The notes under the pieces were generated by a model. It had not been told where the DNA came from, searched no databases, and was given only the letters and a program-made list of their open reading frames with translations. The position numbers were made by a program, and so were the translations under genes. Positions 1 through 9,857 of a stretch of DNA of 64,000 nucleotides are shown in pieces (the first letter of the stretch is position 1; each line of letters begins with the position of its first letter). Source of the DNA: Tepidanaerobacteraceae bacterium (GTDB taxonomy: Bacteria > Bacillota > Thermosediminibacteria > Thermosediminibacterales > Tepidanaerobacteraceae); assembly GCA_029982615.1 (NCBI GenBank), contig JARRBK010000001.1, forward strand, positions 1-64,000, read 5' to 3'.

Positions 1-143
1 CTGATGCCGGAAAAGCAGTCAAGATATAATGTTTTCATGTGTTTTCGGGCGCGCTTTTGGGCGCTTCCTCGGCCTCCTTTTGTTTAGATTTTAGTTCTTA
101 TTGTTCTTGCATCTGTTCTTTTAAGTAGGCATTAGTCCTGTTT

Positions 144-890
144 TTAGCCCCCCAGCTTGTTTATCTGGTGGGCGGCAAATCCCGCTCCGAAGCCGTTGTC
201 GATATTGACCACGGTAACTCCTCCTGCGCAGGAGTTGAGCATAGTGAGCAACGCAGAAAGCCCGTGGAAATTGGCTCCGTATCCTACGCTGGTGGGCACC
301 GCAATGACGGGCTTGTCTACGAGCCCACCCACCACGCTGGCAAGCGCTCCTTCCATGCCCGCCACCACTATGATCACCCGGGCCTTGTGCAGGACATCCA
401 TATTCATAAAAAGCCGATGTATTCCCGCCACACCTACGTCATAGAGCCTTTCCACCTTATTCCCAAAGACTTCGGCGGTAACGGCGGCCTCTTCGGCAAC
501 GGGGATATCGGAAGTTCCTGCAGAAACCACAGCTATAACACCTTTATTCTGCGGCAGTTTTTCCCGCTCTATCAGGAAAATCCTGGCATCATCATAGTAT
601 TTTGCGTCAGGGGCAATTTTTTTGATTTCTTCATAAATATTTTTATCCGCTCGGGTCCCCATAATGACAGAACTTTTATCCAGCATATGCCGCACGATTT
701 CTACTATTCGAGGCAAAGTTTTCCCCTCGCAGAATACCACTTCCGGCACGCCGCGCCTCAAAGCCCGATGATGGTCAATCATGGCAAAGCCCAGGTTTTC
801 ATACGGTAGCAGTCGAAGGTTTTCCATGGCTTTTTCAAGGGTGATTTCATTATTTTTATATTTTTCCAGTATTTCTCTTATTCTTTCCAA
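144..890 (-). CDS. larB: LarB-type nickel pincer cofactor biosynthesis (pyridinium-3,5-biscarboxylate) carboxylase
   Basis: 248 aa ORF; AIR-carboxylase-like C-terminal motifs (AGTSDIPVAEEAAVTAEVFGN, GMEGALASVVGGLVDKPVIAVPTSVGYG) typical of LarB; adjacent to larE. Confidence 0.93.
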   Translation of the reverse strand: MERIREILEKYKNNEITLEKAMENLRLLPYENLGFAMIDHHRALRRGVPEVVFCEGKTLPRIVEIVRHMLDKSSVIMGTRADKNIYEEIKKIAPDAKYYDDARIFLIEREKLPQNKGVIAVVSAGTSDIPVAEEAAVTAEVFGNKVERLYDVGVAGIHRLFMNMDVLHKARVIIVVAGMEGALASVVGGLVDKPVIAVPTSVGYGANFHGLSALLTMLNSCAGGVTVVNIDNGFGAGFAAHQINKLGG

Positions 891-908
891 CTCTTCTCAT
901 TCCCCCAT

Positions 909-1757
909 TTAATTTTTCCACAAGGCCTTTTGCTCACCTTCTAAAACTTCATTCATGCTGCCGCTCCTGTATCCCAGAAGGTCGAGCGTCACATATTTAA
1001 AGCCTGCCTGTTTTATTTTCGCCGCTGTATCCTCTCTAAGCTCTCTGTCAAAAAAGCGCTCCATATCCTCGGGTTGTACCTCTATGCGGGCGATGTCGCC
1101 GTGGCTTCTCACTCTGTACTGAGAAAACCCAAGGGCTCTCAATATTTCCTCTGCCCGGGCCACCCTTTCAAGTTTTTCCAGGGTAATTTTTTCACCGTAA
1201 GGAAATCTAGATGAAAGGCACGCAAAGGAGGGTTTGTTCCAGGTGGGAAGCCCCATTTCTTTTGAGAGGGCCCTTATATCATCTTTGGTAAAACCCGCTT
1301 CTTTCAGCGGGCTTCTTATGCCCAGTTCGGCAGTAGCCCGCATTCCAGGGCGGAAATCCCTGGTGTCATCAAAATTGGAACCGTCCACCACAACATTAAA
1401 GCCTTCCCTGCGGGCAGTATCCAGTAATTTGCCGAAAACCTCCTTTTTACAGTAGTAGCACCTTTCAGGTGGGTTGTCAGAAAATCCTGGAATCTCCAGC
1501 TCTTCAGTCTTGACTATTTTGTGGCGGACTCCAAGCATTCTGGCAAGTCTTTCGGCAGCCTGCAATTCCCACTCTGGATGTATGGCGGATTTTGCCGTAA
1601 CTGCCAGCACATTATCGCTTCCCAGAAATTCCAGACATACTTTCAACAAAAAAGTGCTGTCCACGCCTCCAGAAAATGCCACCACTGCGCTGGACATGTT
1701 TTTTATTATTGATTTTAACCGCTGCAGTTTTTGTCCTAACCCTTGGCTTTTGGTCAT
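909..1757 (-). CDS. larE: ATP-dependent sacrificial sulfur transferase LarE
   Basis: PP-loop motif AFSGGVDSTFLLKV, PERCYYCKKEVF, SFACLSSRFPYGEKIT; next to larB. Confidence 0.93.
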   Translation of the reverse strand: MTKSQGLGQKLQRLKSIIKNMSSAVVAFSGGVDSTFLLKVCLEFLGSDNVLAVTAKSAIHPEWELQAAERLARMLGVRHKIVKTEELEIPGFSDNPPERCYYCKKEVFGKLLDTARREGFNVVVDGSNFDDTRDFRPGMRATAELGIRSPLKEAGFTKDDIRALSKEMGLPTWNKPSFACLSSRFPYGEKITLEKLERVARAEEILRALGFSQYRVRSHGDIARIEVQPEDMERFFDRELREDTAAKIKQAGFKYVTLDLLGYRSGSMNEVLEGEQKALWKN

Positions 1758-1834
1758 TAATGGCCCCCCTTCTTCTATATAAAAATTCTTCCCAGGTAAA
1801 AACCAAGCCTTCCGGAGATGTCAAAAGGCACCGT

Positions 1835-4021
1835 TTACCTTGCGCCATCGAATTCTGCCACCAATCTATCCGCAAGGCGGCTGTATCGCGCCATGGCTTT
1901 GTTGTTGCGTATGGCTATTTGCAGAGCCTGTTTCGTGCCTACCAGTACCAGAAGTTTTTTTGCGCGGGTGACGGCGGTATACAGCAGGTTTCTCTGCAGC
2001 ATCACGTAGTGCTGGGTGGTTATGGGCATTACTACCGCAGAAAATTCGCTGCCCTGGCTTTTGTGCACCGAAAGGGCATAGGCCAGGCTTAGTTCCTCCA
2101 GGTCCTGTGCCTGATAGATTATCTCCCGTTCCTTGTCGGGCTCAGCAAATGCCACCAAAACCCTACCCTCTTCATCTATTTTAATTATCCTGCCCAGATC
2201 GCCGTTGAACACTTCCTTTTCGTAATTGTTTTTAATCTGCATCACCCTGTCGCCTTCCCGAAAAACGGTGGAGCGAAAGCGCCATTCCTTTTTTACAGAA
2301 TCCATCGGATTCAACAGCTGCTGAAGCTTTTCATTCAGGTTTATCACACCCACAATACCTTTTTTCATGGGTGTTATGACCTGGATATCTTCCATGGGGT
2401 CAAATCCAGCATAGGACGGAAGTCTCGTCTTGACCAAGGATAACACTGCATTTAAAACTTCCTCCGGCGATAGCACCTGTTCAAAGAAAAAATCCCTGCC
2501 CTTTACATTTAGGTATGGGAAAAGGCCTCTGTTTATTCTATGGGCGTTTACCACTATCATGCTCTCCCGGGCCTGACGGAAAATCTCGTCCAGCACCACC
2601 ACAGGTACTCTGCCGCTGGATATTATTTCTTGTAGCACGCTACCCGGTCCTACCGACGGGAGCTGATCCTTGTCACCCACCAGTATAAGCCTTGCCCCAG
2701 GCTTCAGGGCTGAAAGCAGGTGGTGCATGAGAATAACATCAACCATGGATGTTTCATCCACGATAATCACATCTTCTGCTAGTGGTTCATCTTGATTCTT
2801 ACCGAAAGTCATCCCGCCCTCTCCGTAGGCTTTGTATTCCAGAAGTCTATGTATAGTCCTTGCCTCATGGCCTGTGGCTTCCGCCATTCGTTTGGCTGCC
2901 CTTCCAGTGGGAGCTGTCAAAGCCACTTTGAGTTTTTGCCCTCTGAAAAACTCAATAAGTCCCTTTATGGTGGTGGTTTTGCCTGTGCCCGGGCCACCGG
3001 TGATCACAAGCACTCCCGAAGAAGCGGCTTTTTCCAGTGCCTCCCGCTGCTTTTTTGCAAGCTTAATGGCACATTTTTGCTCTATGAAATCTATGTCTTT
3101 GTCGGAAATTTCCAGAGGCTTTCTCATCATTGCCGCTATTAAAAATATGCGCCTTGCCACAGATTTTTCCGACACAAAAAACGGTGCAAGGTAAACGTCT
3201 TCTCTGCCCCAGGTCTTGTCCACAACTACATCCTGTTTTTCCTCCAATGCTAAAAGTGCCTGGTTTAAAGCTTCTTCATCCTCTATTTCCAGCAATTTTA
3301 CCGCCCTGCGCACGAGCTCATCTTTTGGCATAAAAACGTGGCCTTCCTCCGCCCCTTTATATAGGGTGTATTTCAGGCCGGCGCAAAGCCTTTCTAAGGA
3401 ATTCATCTGGATTCCCATCTTCCTAGCTATCTTATCGGCGGTCTTGAACCCTATGCCGTATACCTCATCTGCAAGTCGGTAGGGATTTTCCTGCAGCACT
3501 TCTATGGATTTTCCCCTGTAATTTTTGTAAACCCTTATAGCCACTCCCGGGCCGATGCCGTATTGCTGTAAAAACAGCATTATATCCCGCGTTTCCTGCT
3601 GTTCTCTATAGGACTCGGCTATCATTTCCATCCTTTTTTGCCCGATGCCGTCTATTTTAAGAAGTTCTTCAGGGGATGCCGCCAAAATATCCAGTGACTT
3701 TTCCTTGAATTTTTCAACGATTTTTCTTGCAGTAACCGGTCCAATTCCGCGAATTATTCCAGATGCCAGGTAGTTTTCGATATCTTTAACGTTTGCGGGC
3801 ATAAGGCTTTCGTAATATTCCACCTTGAACTGGTTGCCATATTCTTTATGCATCACCCATCTGCCCCTCAGTTTCAGGACTTCTCCCACTTCTATGCAGG
3901 GAAAATATCCGACCGCCGTTACCAGGTCATGGTTTTGCTTTATGGAAATTTTCGCGACCGTGAAACAGCTCTCCTCGTCGTGGAAGGAAACCCTTTCCAC
4001 TACACCCTCCATCTCTACCAT
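1835..4021 (-). CDS. recD2: RecD-like ATP-dependent DNA helicase
   Basis: 728 aa; Walker A GGPGTGKTTTIKG, N-terminal HhH region, C-terminal VHKSQGSEF and YTAVTRAK motifs. Confidence 0.92.
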   Translation of the reverse strand: MVEMEGVVERVSFHDEESCFTVAKISIKQNHDLVTAVGYFPCIEVGEVLKLRGRWVMHKEYGNQFKVEYYESLMPANVKDIENYLASGIIRGIGPVTARKIVEKFKEKSLDILAASPEELLKIDGIGQKRMEMIAESYREQQETRDIMLFLQQYGIGPGVAIRVYKNYRGKSIEVLQENPYRLADEVYGIGFKTADKIARKMGIQMNSLERLCAGLKYTLYKGAEEGHVFMPKDELVRRAVKLLEIEDEEALNQALLALEEKQDVVVDKTWGREDVYLAPFFVSEKSVARRIFLIAAMMRKPLEISDKDIDFIEQKCAIKLAKKQREALEKAASSGVLVITGGPGTGKTTTIKGLIEFFRGQKLKVALTAPTGRAAKRMAEATGHEARTIHRLLEYKAYGEGGMTFGKNQDEPLAEDVIIVDETSMVDVILMHHLLSALKPGARLILVGDKDQLPSVGPGSVLQEIISSGRVPVVVLDEIFRQARESMIVVNAHRINRGLFPYLNVKGRDFFFEQVLSPEEVLNAVLSLVKTRLPSYAGFDPMEDIQVITPMKKGIVGVINLNEKLQQLLNPMDSVKKEWRFRSTVFREGDRVMQIKNNYEKEVFNGDLGRIIKIDEEGRVLVAFAEPDKEREIIYQAQDLEELSLAYALSVHKSQGSEFSAVVMPITTQHYVMLQRNLLYTAVTRAKKLLVLVGTKQALQIAIRNNKAMARYSRLADRLVAEFDGAR

Positions 4022-4269
4022 ACGCCCACTCCTAAAAGCCTTTTTCGGCAGTTTCGGGGTTGCTCTGCGTTAAATTGTACCATTTTTTCACACGTAGCGC
4101 AACATAGCCCTCCAATTTTCATCTTCTCGTTTTCCAGTGTCGATTTTCTGGACGATAAAAAAAGGAAAAAGCTCTTTTTTGTCGAATAGGGTCTTTGCAG
4201 GACATTTTTTTTCTTTTCTTTTTCTCGGATTTTTGCACAATTAGCGCCAGGTGTCGGGGAGGATTTACG

Positions 4270-5928
4270 TTGCATTTACGGAAAATATTTGTGCCGCTTT
4301 TTATTGTTTTGGGTACAGTTTTTTGCATTATGATTTTTAAAAGTCTATGCTTTATTCAGGAATATCCAGAGGATAAAACCACGCTGATTTTTGAGAATAA
4401 AATTTTCAGCGATAAACCCTTTATAATAGAAGATGGAAGCATCCTCGTATCATATAATATATTGAAAGAAAATCTTGACCCGTATATATACTGGGACCCT
4501 GAGGAAAACAGGGTTATCATCACCACCCGCAACAAAACGGTCCGTCTGAAAACCGACAGTCTCACTGCCATTATTAATACAAAACCCGTGAAAATTTCCT
4601 TCCCTGTTAAAGTATTGAAACAGCCCTATATACCAGCAAGGCTTCTGGAAGATTTATATAATATTGAGGTGCGTAAGGTTGATGAAAACAGGGTAATAAT
4701 CGACCGCCGTCTGCCCGTCAAGAAAATGGGTAGGGCTATTGAAAGAGAAGTTTATATTAAACTTTATCCATCATGGTTTTCCCCAAACGTGGCAAAAATC
4801 CATGCGGGCGACAGCCTTGTTTTGTTCGATCTCAAAAGAGGCTGGTATCAGGTGAGGACCGATAATGGAATCATCGGTTACGTTTTAGGAAAAAAACTGG
4901 AGGTATATGAAGTGAAGAATAAAATATCTGTTCCTGCTAAGAAAATGCCTCCTCCTGTACGGGGAAAACTTAATATGGTATGGGACTATATCCACAGTGC
5001 AGATTTCAATATTCGCAGGGAAAAGCCGCCAAAGGGCCTGGATATAATTTCTCCCACATGGTTTTCCATCGTCGATGGCAAAGGCACCATTGAGAGCAGA
5101 GCCAATCTCTCATATATAGATTGGGCTCACAAAAACAACCTAGCTGTATGGGCACTTATAGACAACAATTTCGATCCAGAATTAACCCATGAATTCCTCA
5201 AAAGTTCTGATGCCAGAGAAAACATTATAAGGCAGATTCTCATGTATGCAGAACTTTTTCATTTGGACGGCATAAATATCGATTTTGAAAACATCAATAT
5301 CGAGGACAGGCACCTACTGGTGCAGTTCATGCGGGAACTGGTACCCGTAATGCATGAAGCAGGCATTACAGTTTCCCAGGATGTCACTGTAAAATCGCAA
5401 AGCCCCAACTGGTCATTGTGCTATGACAGAGCAGAATTGGGTAAAATCGTAGATTATATGGTTTTAATGGCGTATGACGAACACTGGGCAGCAAGCCCCA
5501 AGAGTGGTTCAGTAGCTTCCATAGGATGGGTGGAAAAAGGAATAAAAAGCCTTCTAGAAGATGTTCCGCCAGAAAAGGTGATTCTGGGCCTGCCATTTTA
5601 TACCCGAGAATGGGAGGAAAGCTCTGGCCCCAACGGAACGTCGGTGGTAAAATCCAAAACCCTTTCCATGACTCAGGCGCAACAAACTTTGAAAAAAAAC
5701 AAAGCTAGGACATCATGGGATGAAAGTGCCGGTCAGAACTTCGCATATTACACAAAAGGTAATTCTGTTTTCAAGATATGGCTTGAAGACGAGAAATCCA
5801 TTGAATTGAAGGCTTCACTGGTGAAAAAATACAACCTGGCCGGAACTGCAGCATGGAGAAAGGGATTTGAGGTTCCTGCCGTCTGGGATGTTATCTACAA
5901 TGTGTTGAAGGCTCCTGTCCGAATGTAA
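4270..5928 (+). CDS. Copper-amine-oxidase-N-like stalk / SH3-like / glycoside hydrolase family 18 domain protein, membrane anchored
   Basis: DGINIDFENI (GH18 DxxDxDxE-like) and ILGLPFYTREWEE; N-terminal hydrophobic segment; TTG start at 4270 preceded by GGGGAGGA SD-like sequence (ORF track extends to 4195). Confidence 0.8.
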   Translation: MHLRKIFVPLFIVLGTVFCIMIFKSLCFIQEYPEDKTTLIFENKIFSDKPFIIEDGSILVSYNILKENLDPYIYWDPEENRVIITTRNKTVRLKTDSLTAIINTKPVKISFPVKVLKQPYIPARLLEDLYNIEVRKVDENRVIIDRRLPVKKMGRAIEREVYIKLYPSWFSPNVAKIHAGDSLVLFDLKRGWYQVRTDNGIIGYVLGKKLEVYEVKNKISVPAKKMPPPVRGKLNMVWDYIHSADFNIRREKPPKGLDIISPTWFSIVDGKGTIESRANLSYIDWAHKNNLAVWALIDNNFDPELTHEFLKSSDARENIIRQILMYAELFHLDGINIDFENINIEDRHLLVQFMRELVPVMHEAGITVSQDVTVKSQSPNWSLCYDRAELGKIVDYMVLMAYDEHWAASPKSGSVASIGWVEKGIKSLLEDVPPEKVILGLPFYTREWEESSGPNGTSVVKSKTLSMTQAQQTLKKNKARTSWDESAGQNFAYYTKGNSVFKIWLEDEKSIELKASLVKKYNLAGTAAWRKGFEVPAVWDVIYNVLKAPVRM

Positions 5929-6070
5929 TTAACAGACGTCTTTGAAACAGGCTGCACTATTCCTTTTCTCCCGCTTTGCCCCGAACACAAGAACCGTCTT
6001 CGCTTTTTTACCGAAAAAAGGCTGCAGCGGGTTAAAAAGCCTCTATTTTGCGCTTTCAGTAATAAAATTC

Positions 6071-6102
6071 AAAAAAAAAAGACCCTTAGCAATCTCAGGG
6101 TC
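6071..6102 (-). terminator. Rho-independent terminator after the degSU/GT-like operon
   Basis: Minus strand GACCCTGAGATTGCTAAGGGTC followed by a 10-nt T run. Confidence 0.8.
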
Positions 6103-6271
6103 AACACCACGAAAGAAAGGGGGGCATAAAAAAGAACTAAGGGGTAAAACTTTTGAGAAGAAATAGGGCTTTTACATTTATAATTATAAACGGAATCGTA
6201 ATAAATTGATATCACACGGTTGTCCTAATTTTTATAGTAATTTAGACCCATTTCGACGCTTTTTTTGCGAT

Positions 6272-6700
6272 TTAGAAAAAAATGTCACTTTTGTTTTTCG
6301 TACGATCAGTCAAATCGATTATTAGTATTAAAGGTCCATCTATATATTTTAAAACCTCCTGCATACATGCCTTTGCAGACAAATCTGGTAGCAGCAGGGA
6401 TTTCAACCCTGTAAATTCAAAGGATAATCTCTCCAGAATTGCCGCTGTCTCGTCTGAAGAGCCGCCGTCCACAACCCAGAGTTCTTTTTCACCATTGTTA
6501 TGATAATGCCCGTAAAAGCTTCTTACAATGCCTTCTATCTTATCTTGGGCGTTTTTTACAATTATCACTGTTTCAGGACATATTTCGATTTTTTTTAAAA
6601 ATGCTGAAGAGATTCCATAATACAGCCCCATCGAACCTAAAACGGCAAGCATAGAAATCAATATGATTTTAGCATCCAGCTGCACGTTCAATCCCCCCAT
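6272..6700 (-). CDS. Small membrane-anchored glycosyltransferase family 2-like protein
   Basis: 142 aa; N-terminal TM segment then a GT2-like WVVDGGSSDETAAILERL motif; no full GT2 catalytic domain. Confidence 0.55.
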   Translation of the reverse strand: MGGLNVQLDAKIILISMLAVLGSMGLYYGISSAFLKKIEICPETVIIVKNAQDKIEGIVRSFYGHYHNNGEKELWVVDGGSSDETAAILERLSFEFTGLKSLLLPDLSAKACMQEVLKYIDGPLILIIDLTDRTKNKSDIFF

Positions 6701-6744
6701 CCCAGCTATATATTCATTTTATTCGGATGGGGGCAAAGCCGTTA

Positions 6745-7386
6745 CTACACCAATTTATTCTTCAATGCAAACACCGCTACCTGAGTGCGGTCTTGCAGAT
6801 TTAATTTTCTCAAGATACTGCTCACGTGGTTTTTTACAGTCTTTTCGCTTATATTGAGTTTGCTTGATATCTCGCTGTTGTTTAGACCATCGGCTATGTA
6901 AGCCATCACTTCCTTTTCCCTGGCTGTCAGCGGTTTTTTTGCTCCGACCACCGGCTGAGTCATACGGTTGTATTCTGCAATCAACGCCCGGGTTAGGTTT
7001 GGCTGGATGTATGCTTCTCCTCGGCTGGCGGATCTTACCGCATCGATCAGCCCCTGCGGGTCTATATCTTTTAATATGTACCCCACAATTCCCATTTTTA
7101 TTAGTTCAAGAAGATACTCCCTGTCATCATATATGGTAAGGATTACTATATTCGTATTTATCCGTTCTTTTTTTAAAATTTTTGTAACCTCGATGCCGTT
7201 CATTTTAGGCATATTTATATCCATCAACACTACTTGGGGCTTTTTTTCCATTATGACTTCAATGGCAGTAGGCCCATCTGAAGCCTCCCCAACCACTTCG
7301 ATATCTTTTTCCATTTCCAAGATTTTTCTCAATCCCTTGCGCACCAGCACATGGTCGTCTGCCAGGACCACTGAAATTTTTTCCAT
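6745..7386 (-). CDS. NarL/LuxR-family response regulator (DegU-like)
   Basis: Receiver domain (VVLMDINMPKMNG) plus HTH LuxR (LTAREKEVMAYIADGLNNSEISSKLNISEKTVKNHVSSIL). Confidence 0.93.
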   Translation of the reverse strand: MEKISVVLADDHVLVRKGLRKILEMEKDIEVVGEASDGPTAIEVIMEKKPQVVLMDINMPKMNGIEVTKILKKERINTNIVILTIYDDREYLLELIKMGIVGYILKDIDPQGLIDAVRSASRGEAYIQPNLTRALIAEYNRMTQPVVGAKKPLTAREKEVMAYIADGLNNSEISSKLNISEKTVKNHVSSILRKLNLQDRTQVAVFALKNKLV

Positions 7387-7402
7387 CCAATTTTTCCCTC
7401 CC

Positions 7403-8566
7403 TCATTTTTCTTTAACAGGAATTGTAATATATACCTTTGTTCCCCTGCCTGGCGCAGTTTCGATGTGCACTGTACCGTTTAAAAGTTCAGTTCGTTCCT
7501 TTATGCTCAAAAGGCCAAACTTGTCATGCATGCCGCTAAATTCTGACGACGTATTCAGCCGGAAGCCGCTGCCGTCGTCCATAATTATGAGATTCACCCT
7601 GCCGCTTTCCACCTCCAGTTTTATGATTGCATTATTTGCACACGAATGTTTCTTTATGTTAGAAAGAGCTTCTTGAATAATCCTAAAAAGAGTCACCTCT
7701 ATATTGGAATCGAGCCTCATTTTATCTCCAAAAACCTTAAATTCTGTATTTATTCCCGTATCCTCCTGAAATTCAGAACAAGATCGCCTCACTACTGCCT
7801 CAAGGCCGAGGTCATCCAAAGCCGACGGCCTCAAGTTAAAAATAATTTTGCGAAGTTCCTTGAGAGAGCCTCTTACAATTTCTTTCAGCTCTTTTAGCTC
7901 CTGCCTTGCCTTATCCATATCAATGTCAAAAAGTTTTTCGCATATTTCTGCCTGGATTATCACATTGGCCATGGTTTGAGCTGGACCGTCGTGTATATCT
8001 CTTGCTACCCGCTTTCGCTCTTCCTCCTGAGCTTTTATTATTTGCGAAGCAAAATTGCGCTTTTGGGAAACATCAATAAGCTGACCGGAAATGTTTTCCA
8101 GATTATCCTTTAAAAAGCTTAAAGCAACGCCTACTTGCATGGTTAAGTGTTCTGCATGATTCAGGATGGTCATCATGTTTTTATAGTTTCTCTCCAGGTC
8201 GTCTCTCTTTTCTCTAAGCTGCACTTCCCTTTCTCTTTCCAGAGATAGCCTGACCTGTATATCCCTGGCTTCTTCATAAGCAGCTTTTATATCCTCTTCG
8301 CTGTACTTTCTAAAATCCCGGCTAACCATCATGAGTTTGGCTCTTGCAGCTTTCTCTTGCTTTTCCAATTCATCGACTTTTTTTATGGTCTCAGTTATCT
8401 TATGCTTAATGTTAAGCATTTCCCTCTCGAGCCTTTCACATTCCCGCTTCGAATGTTCGGCTATGTTGAAAATTTCATTCTGGCCCTTTTCCACAGCCTC
8501 TATCGTAGAATCAATTATTTTATTAAGCTGTCCTATATCCAGCTTGCTTTTTTTCAGGCACATCAC
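7403..8566 (-). CDS. DegS-like sensor histidine kinase
   Basis: Coiled-coil N-terminus, HisKA_3 motif ERKRVARDIHDGPAQTMANVII, HATPase; partner regulator downstream. Confidence 0.92.
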   Translation of the reverse strand: MMCLKKSKLDIGQLNKIIDSTIEAVEKGQNEIFNIAEHSKRECERLEREMLNIKHKITETIKKVDELEKQEKAARAKLMMVSRDFRKYSEEDIKAAYEEARDIQVRLSLEREREVQLREKRDDLERNYKNMMTILNHAEHLTMQVGVALSFLKDNLENISGQLIDVSQKRNFASQIIKAQEEERKRVARDIHDGPAQTMANVIIQAEICEKLFDIDMDKARQELKELKEIVRGSLKELRKIIFNLRPSALDDLGLEAVVRRSCSEFQEDTGINTEFKVFGDKMRLDSNIEVTLFRIIQEALSNIKKHSCANNAIIKLEVESGRVNLIIMDDGSGFRLNTSSEFSGMHDKFGLLSIKERTELLNGTVHIETAPGRGTKVYITIPVKEK

Positions 8567-8632
8567 CCCCTGCTCAGATAATATTCGACAAAAACCGCAT
8601 ATCTCCTTCTATCTTACAAAAATAGCAGCCAT

Positions 8633-9829
8633 TTACAGGCTGCTCGCTTGTTTCCTCAATATTTCCGCTTTATCGGTCCTTTCCCATGCAAGGTCCAGAT
8701 CGGGCCTTCCAAAATGTCCATATGCCGCTACTTGTTTATATATGGGCTTTCTCAAGTCCAAGTCCCGAATTATGGCTCCAGGGCGCAAATCAAAGTTTTC
8801 TTCAATCAGTTTACGTATCTTTTCGTCGGAAATAACTCCTGTACCAAATGTATCCACCATAATTGAAACCGGATGGGAAACTCCTATGGCGTAAGCCACC
8901 TGAACCTCGCACTTGGACGCCAATCCCGCCGCCACTACATTCTTTGCCACATATCTTGCGGCATAGGATGCAGAGCGATCCACCTTGGTGGGGTCCTTCC
9001 CAGAAAAGGCTCCTCCGCCGTGCCTTGCATAACCTCCGTAAGTATCCACTATGATTTTCCTGCCGGTCAGTCCTGAGTCTCCATGAGGGCCGCCCACCAC
9101 AAACCTGCCGGTAGGGTTTACATATATTTTTGTGCGGCTATCCATCAAGCCCTCTGGAACCACTTTTTTCACAACGTGCTCTATTATGTCGGATTTTAAG
9201 GTCGACAATTCCACCGACGATTTGTGCTGGGCAGACACCACTATCTTGTCCACTCTTACGGGCTTTGAGTTTACATACTGAACTGTCACCTGGGTCTTGC
9301 CGTCAGGCCTTAAATACGTCAGCAGTTTGCTTTTTCTGACTTCCGCCAGCCGTCTTGCAAGCTTGTGAGCCAGGGATATGGGCAGAGGCATGAGCTCCGG
9401 CGTTTCATCTACAGCAAACCCAAACATCATGCCCTGATCGCCAGCTCCCATCCTGTCAATATCATCGCGTGCTTCTTTGGCTTCTCTCGACTCATAAGCA
9501 TTTTCAATTCCCATGGCAATGTCGGGAGACTGTTCGTCTATTGAGGTCAACACGGCACACGTGTCGCAGTCAAATCCAAATTTTGCTCGGGTATATCCTA
9601 TCTCTCTTATGGTTTCCCGAGTAATTCTTGGAATATCCACATAACAATTTGTGGTAATTTCCCCCATCACCATCACTAGACCGGTGGTAACAGCAGTTTC
9701 GCAAGCCACCCTCGCGTAAGGGTCTTCCTTTAAAATTGCATCCAATATGGCATCTGAAACCTGGTCGCAAATCTTGTCAGGATGGCCTTCAGTAACAGAT
9801 TCTGAAGTAAACAGAAAATCCTTTCCCAT
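8633..9829 (-). CDS. metK: S-adenosylmethionine synthetase
   Basis: 398 aa; [54 protein letters not shown]-type motif. Confidence 0.98.
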   Translation of the reverse strand: MGKDFLFTSESVTEGHPDKICDQVSDAILDAILKEDPYARVACETAVTTGLVMVMGEITTNCYVDIPRITRETIREIGYTRAKFGFDCDTCAVLTSIDEQSPDIAMGIENAYESREAKEARDDIDRMGAGDQGMMFGFAVDETPELMPLPISLAHKLARRLAEVRKSKLLTYLRPDGKTQVTVQYVNSKPVRVDKIVVSAQHKSSVELSTLKSDIIEHVVKKVVPEGLMDSRTKIYVNPTGRFVVGGPHGDSGLTGRKIIVDTYGGYARHGGGAFSGKDPTKVDRSASYAARYVAKNVVAAGLASKCEVQVAYAIGVSHPVSIMVDTFGTGVISDEKIRKLIEENFDLRPGAIIRDLDLRKPIYKQVAAYGHFGRPDLDLAWERTDKAEILRKQASSL

Positions 9830-9857
9830 TCTATACCTCCTTTTTTAAATTAAAACA

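Noticed and set aside
168-809. 213 aa plus-strand ORF opposite larB
   Set aside because: Antisense to larB with no recognisable motif.
5942-6166. 74 aa ORF between GH18 gene and degSU operon
   Set aside because: Low-complexity Lys-rich, spans a terminator hairpin for the opposite strand, no SD.
9830-9857. Possible SAM riboswitch for metK
   Set aside because: Only 28 bp separate metK from the upstream gene and no S-box motif was seen upstream of the HEAT gene.
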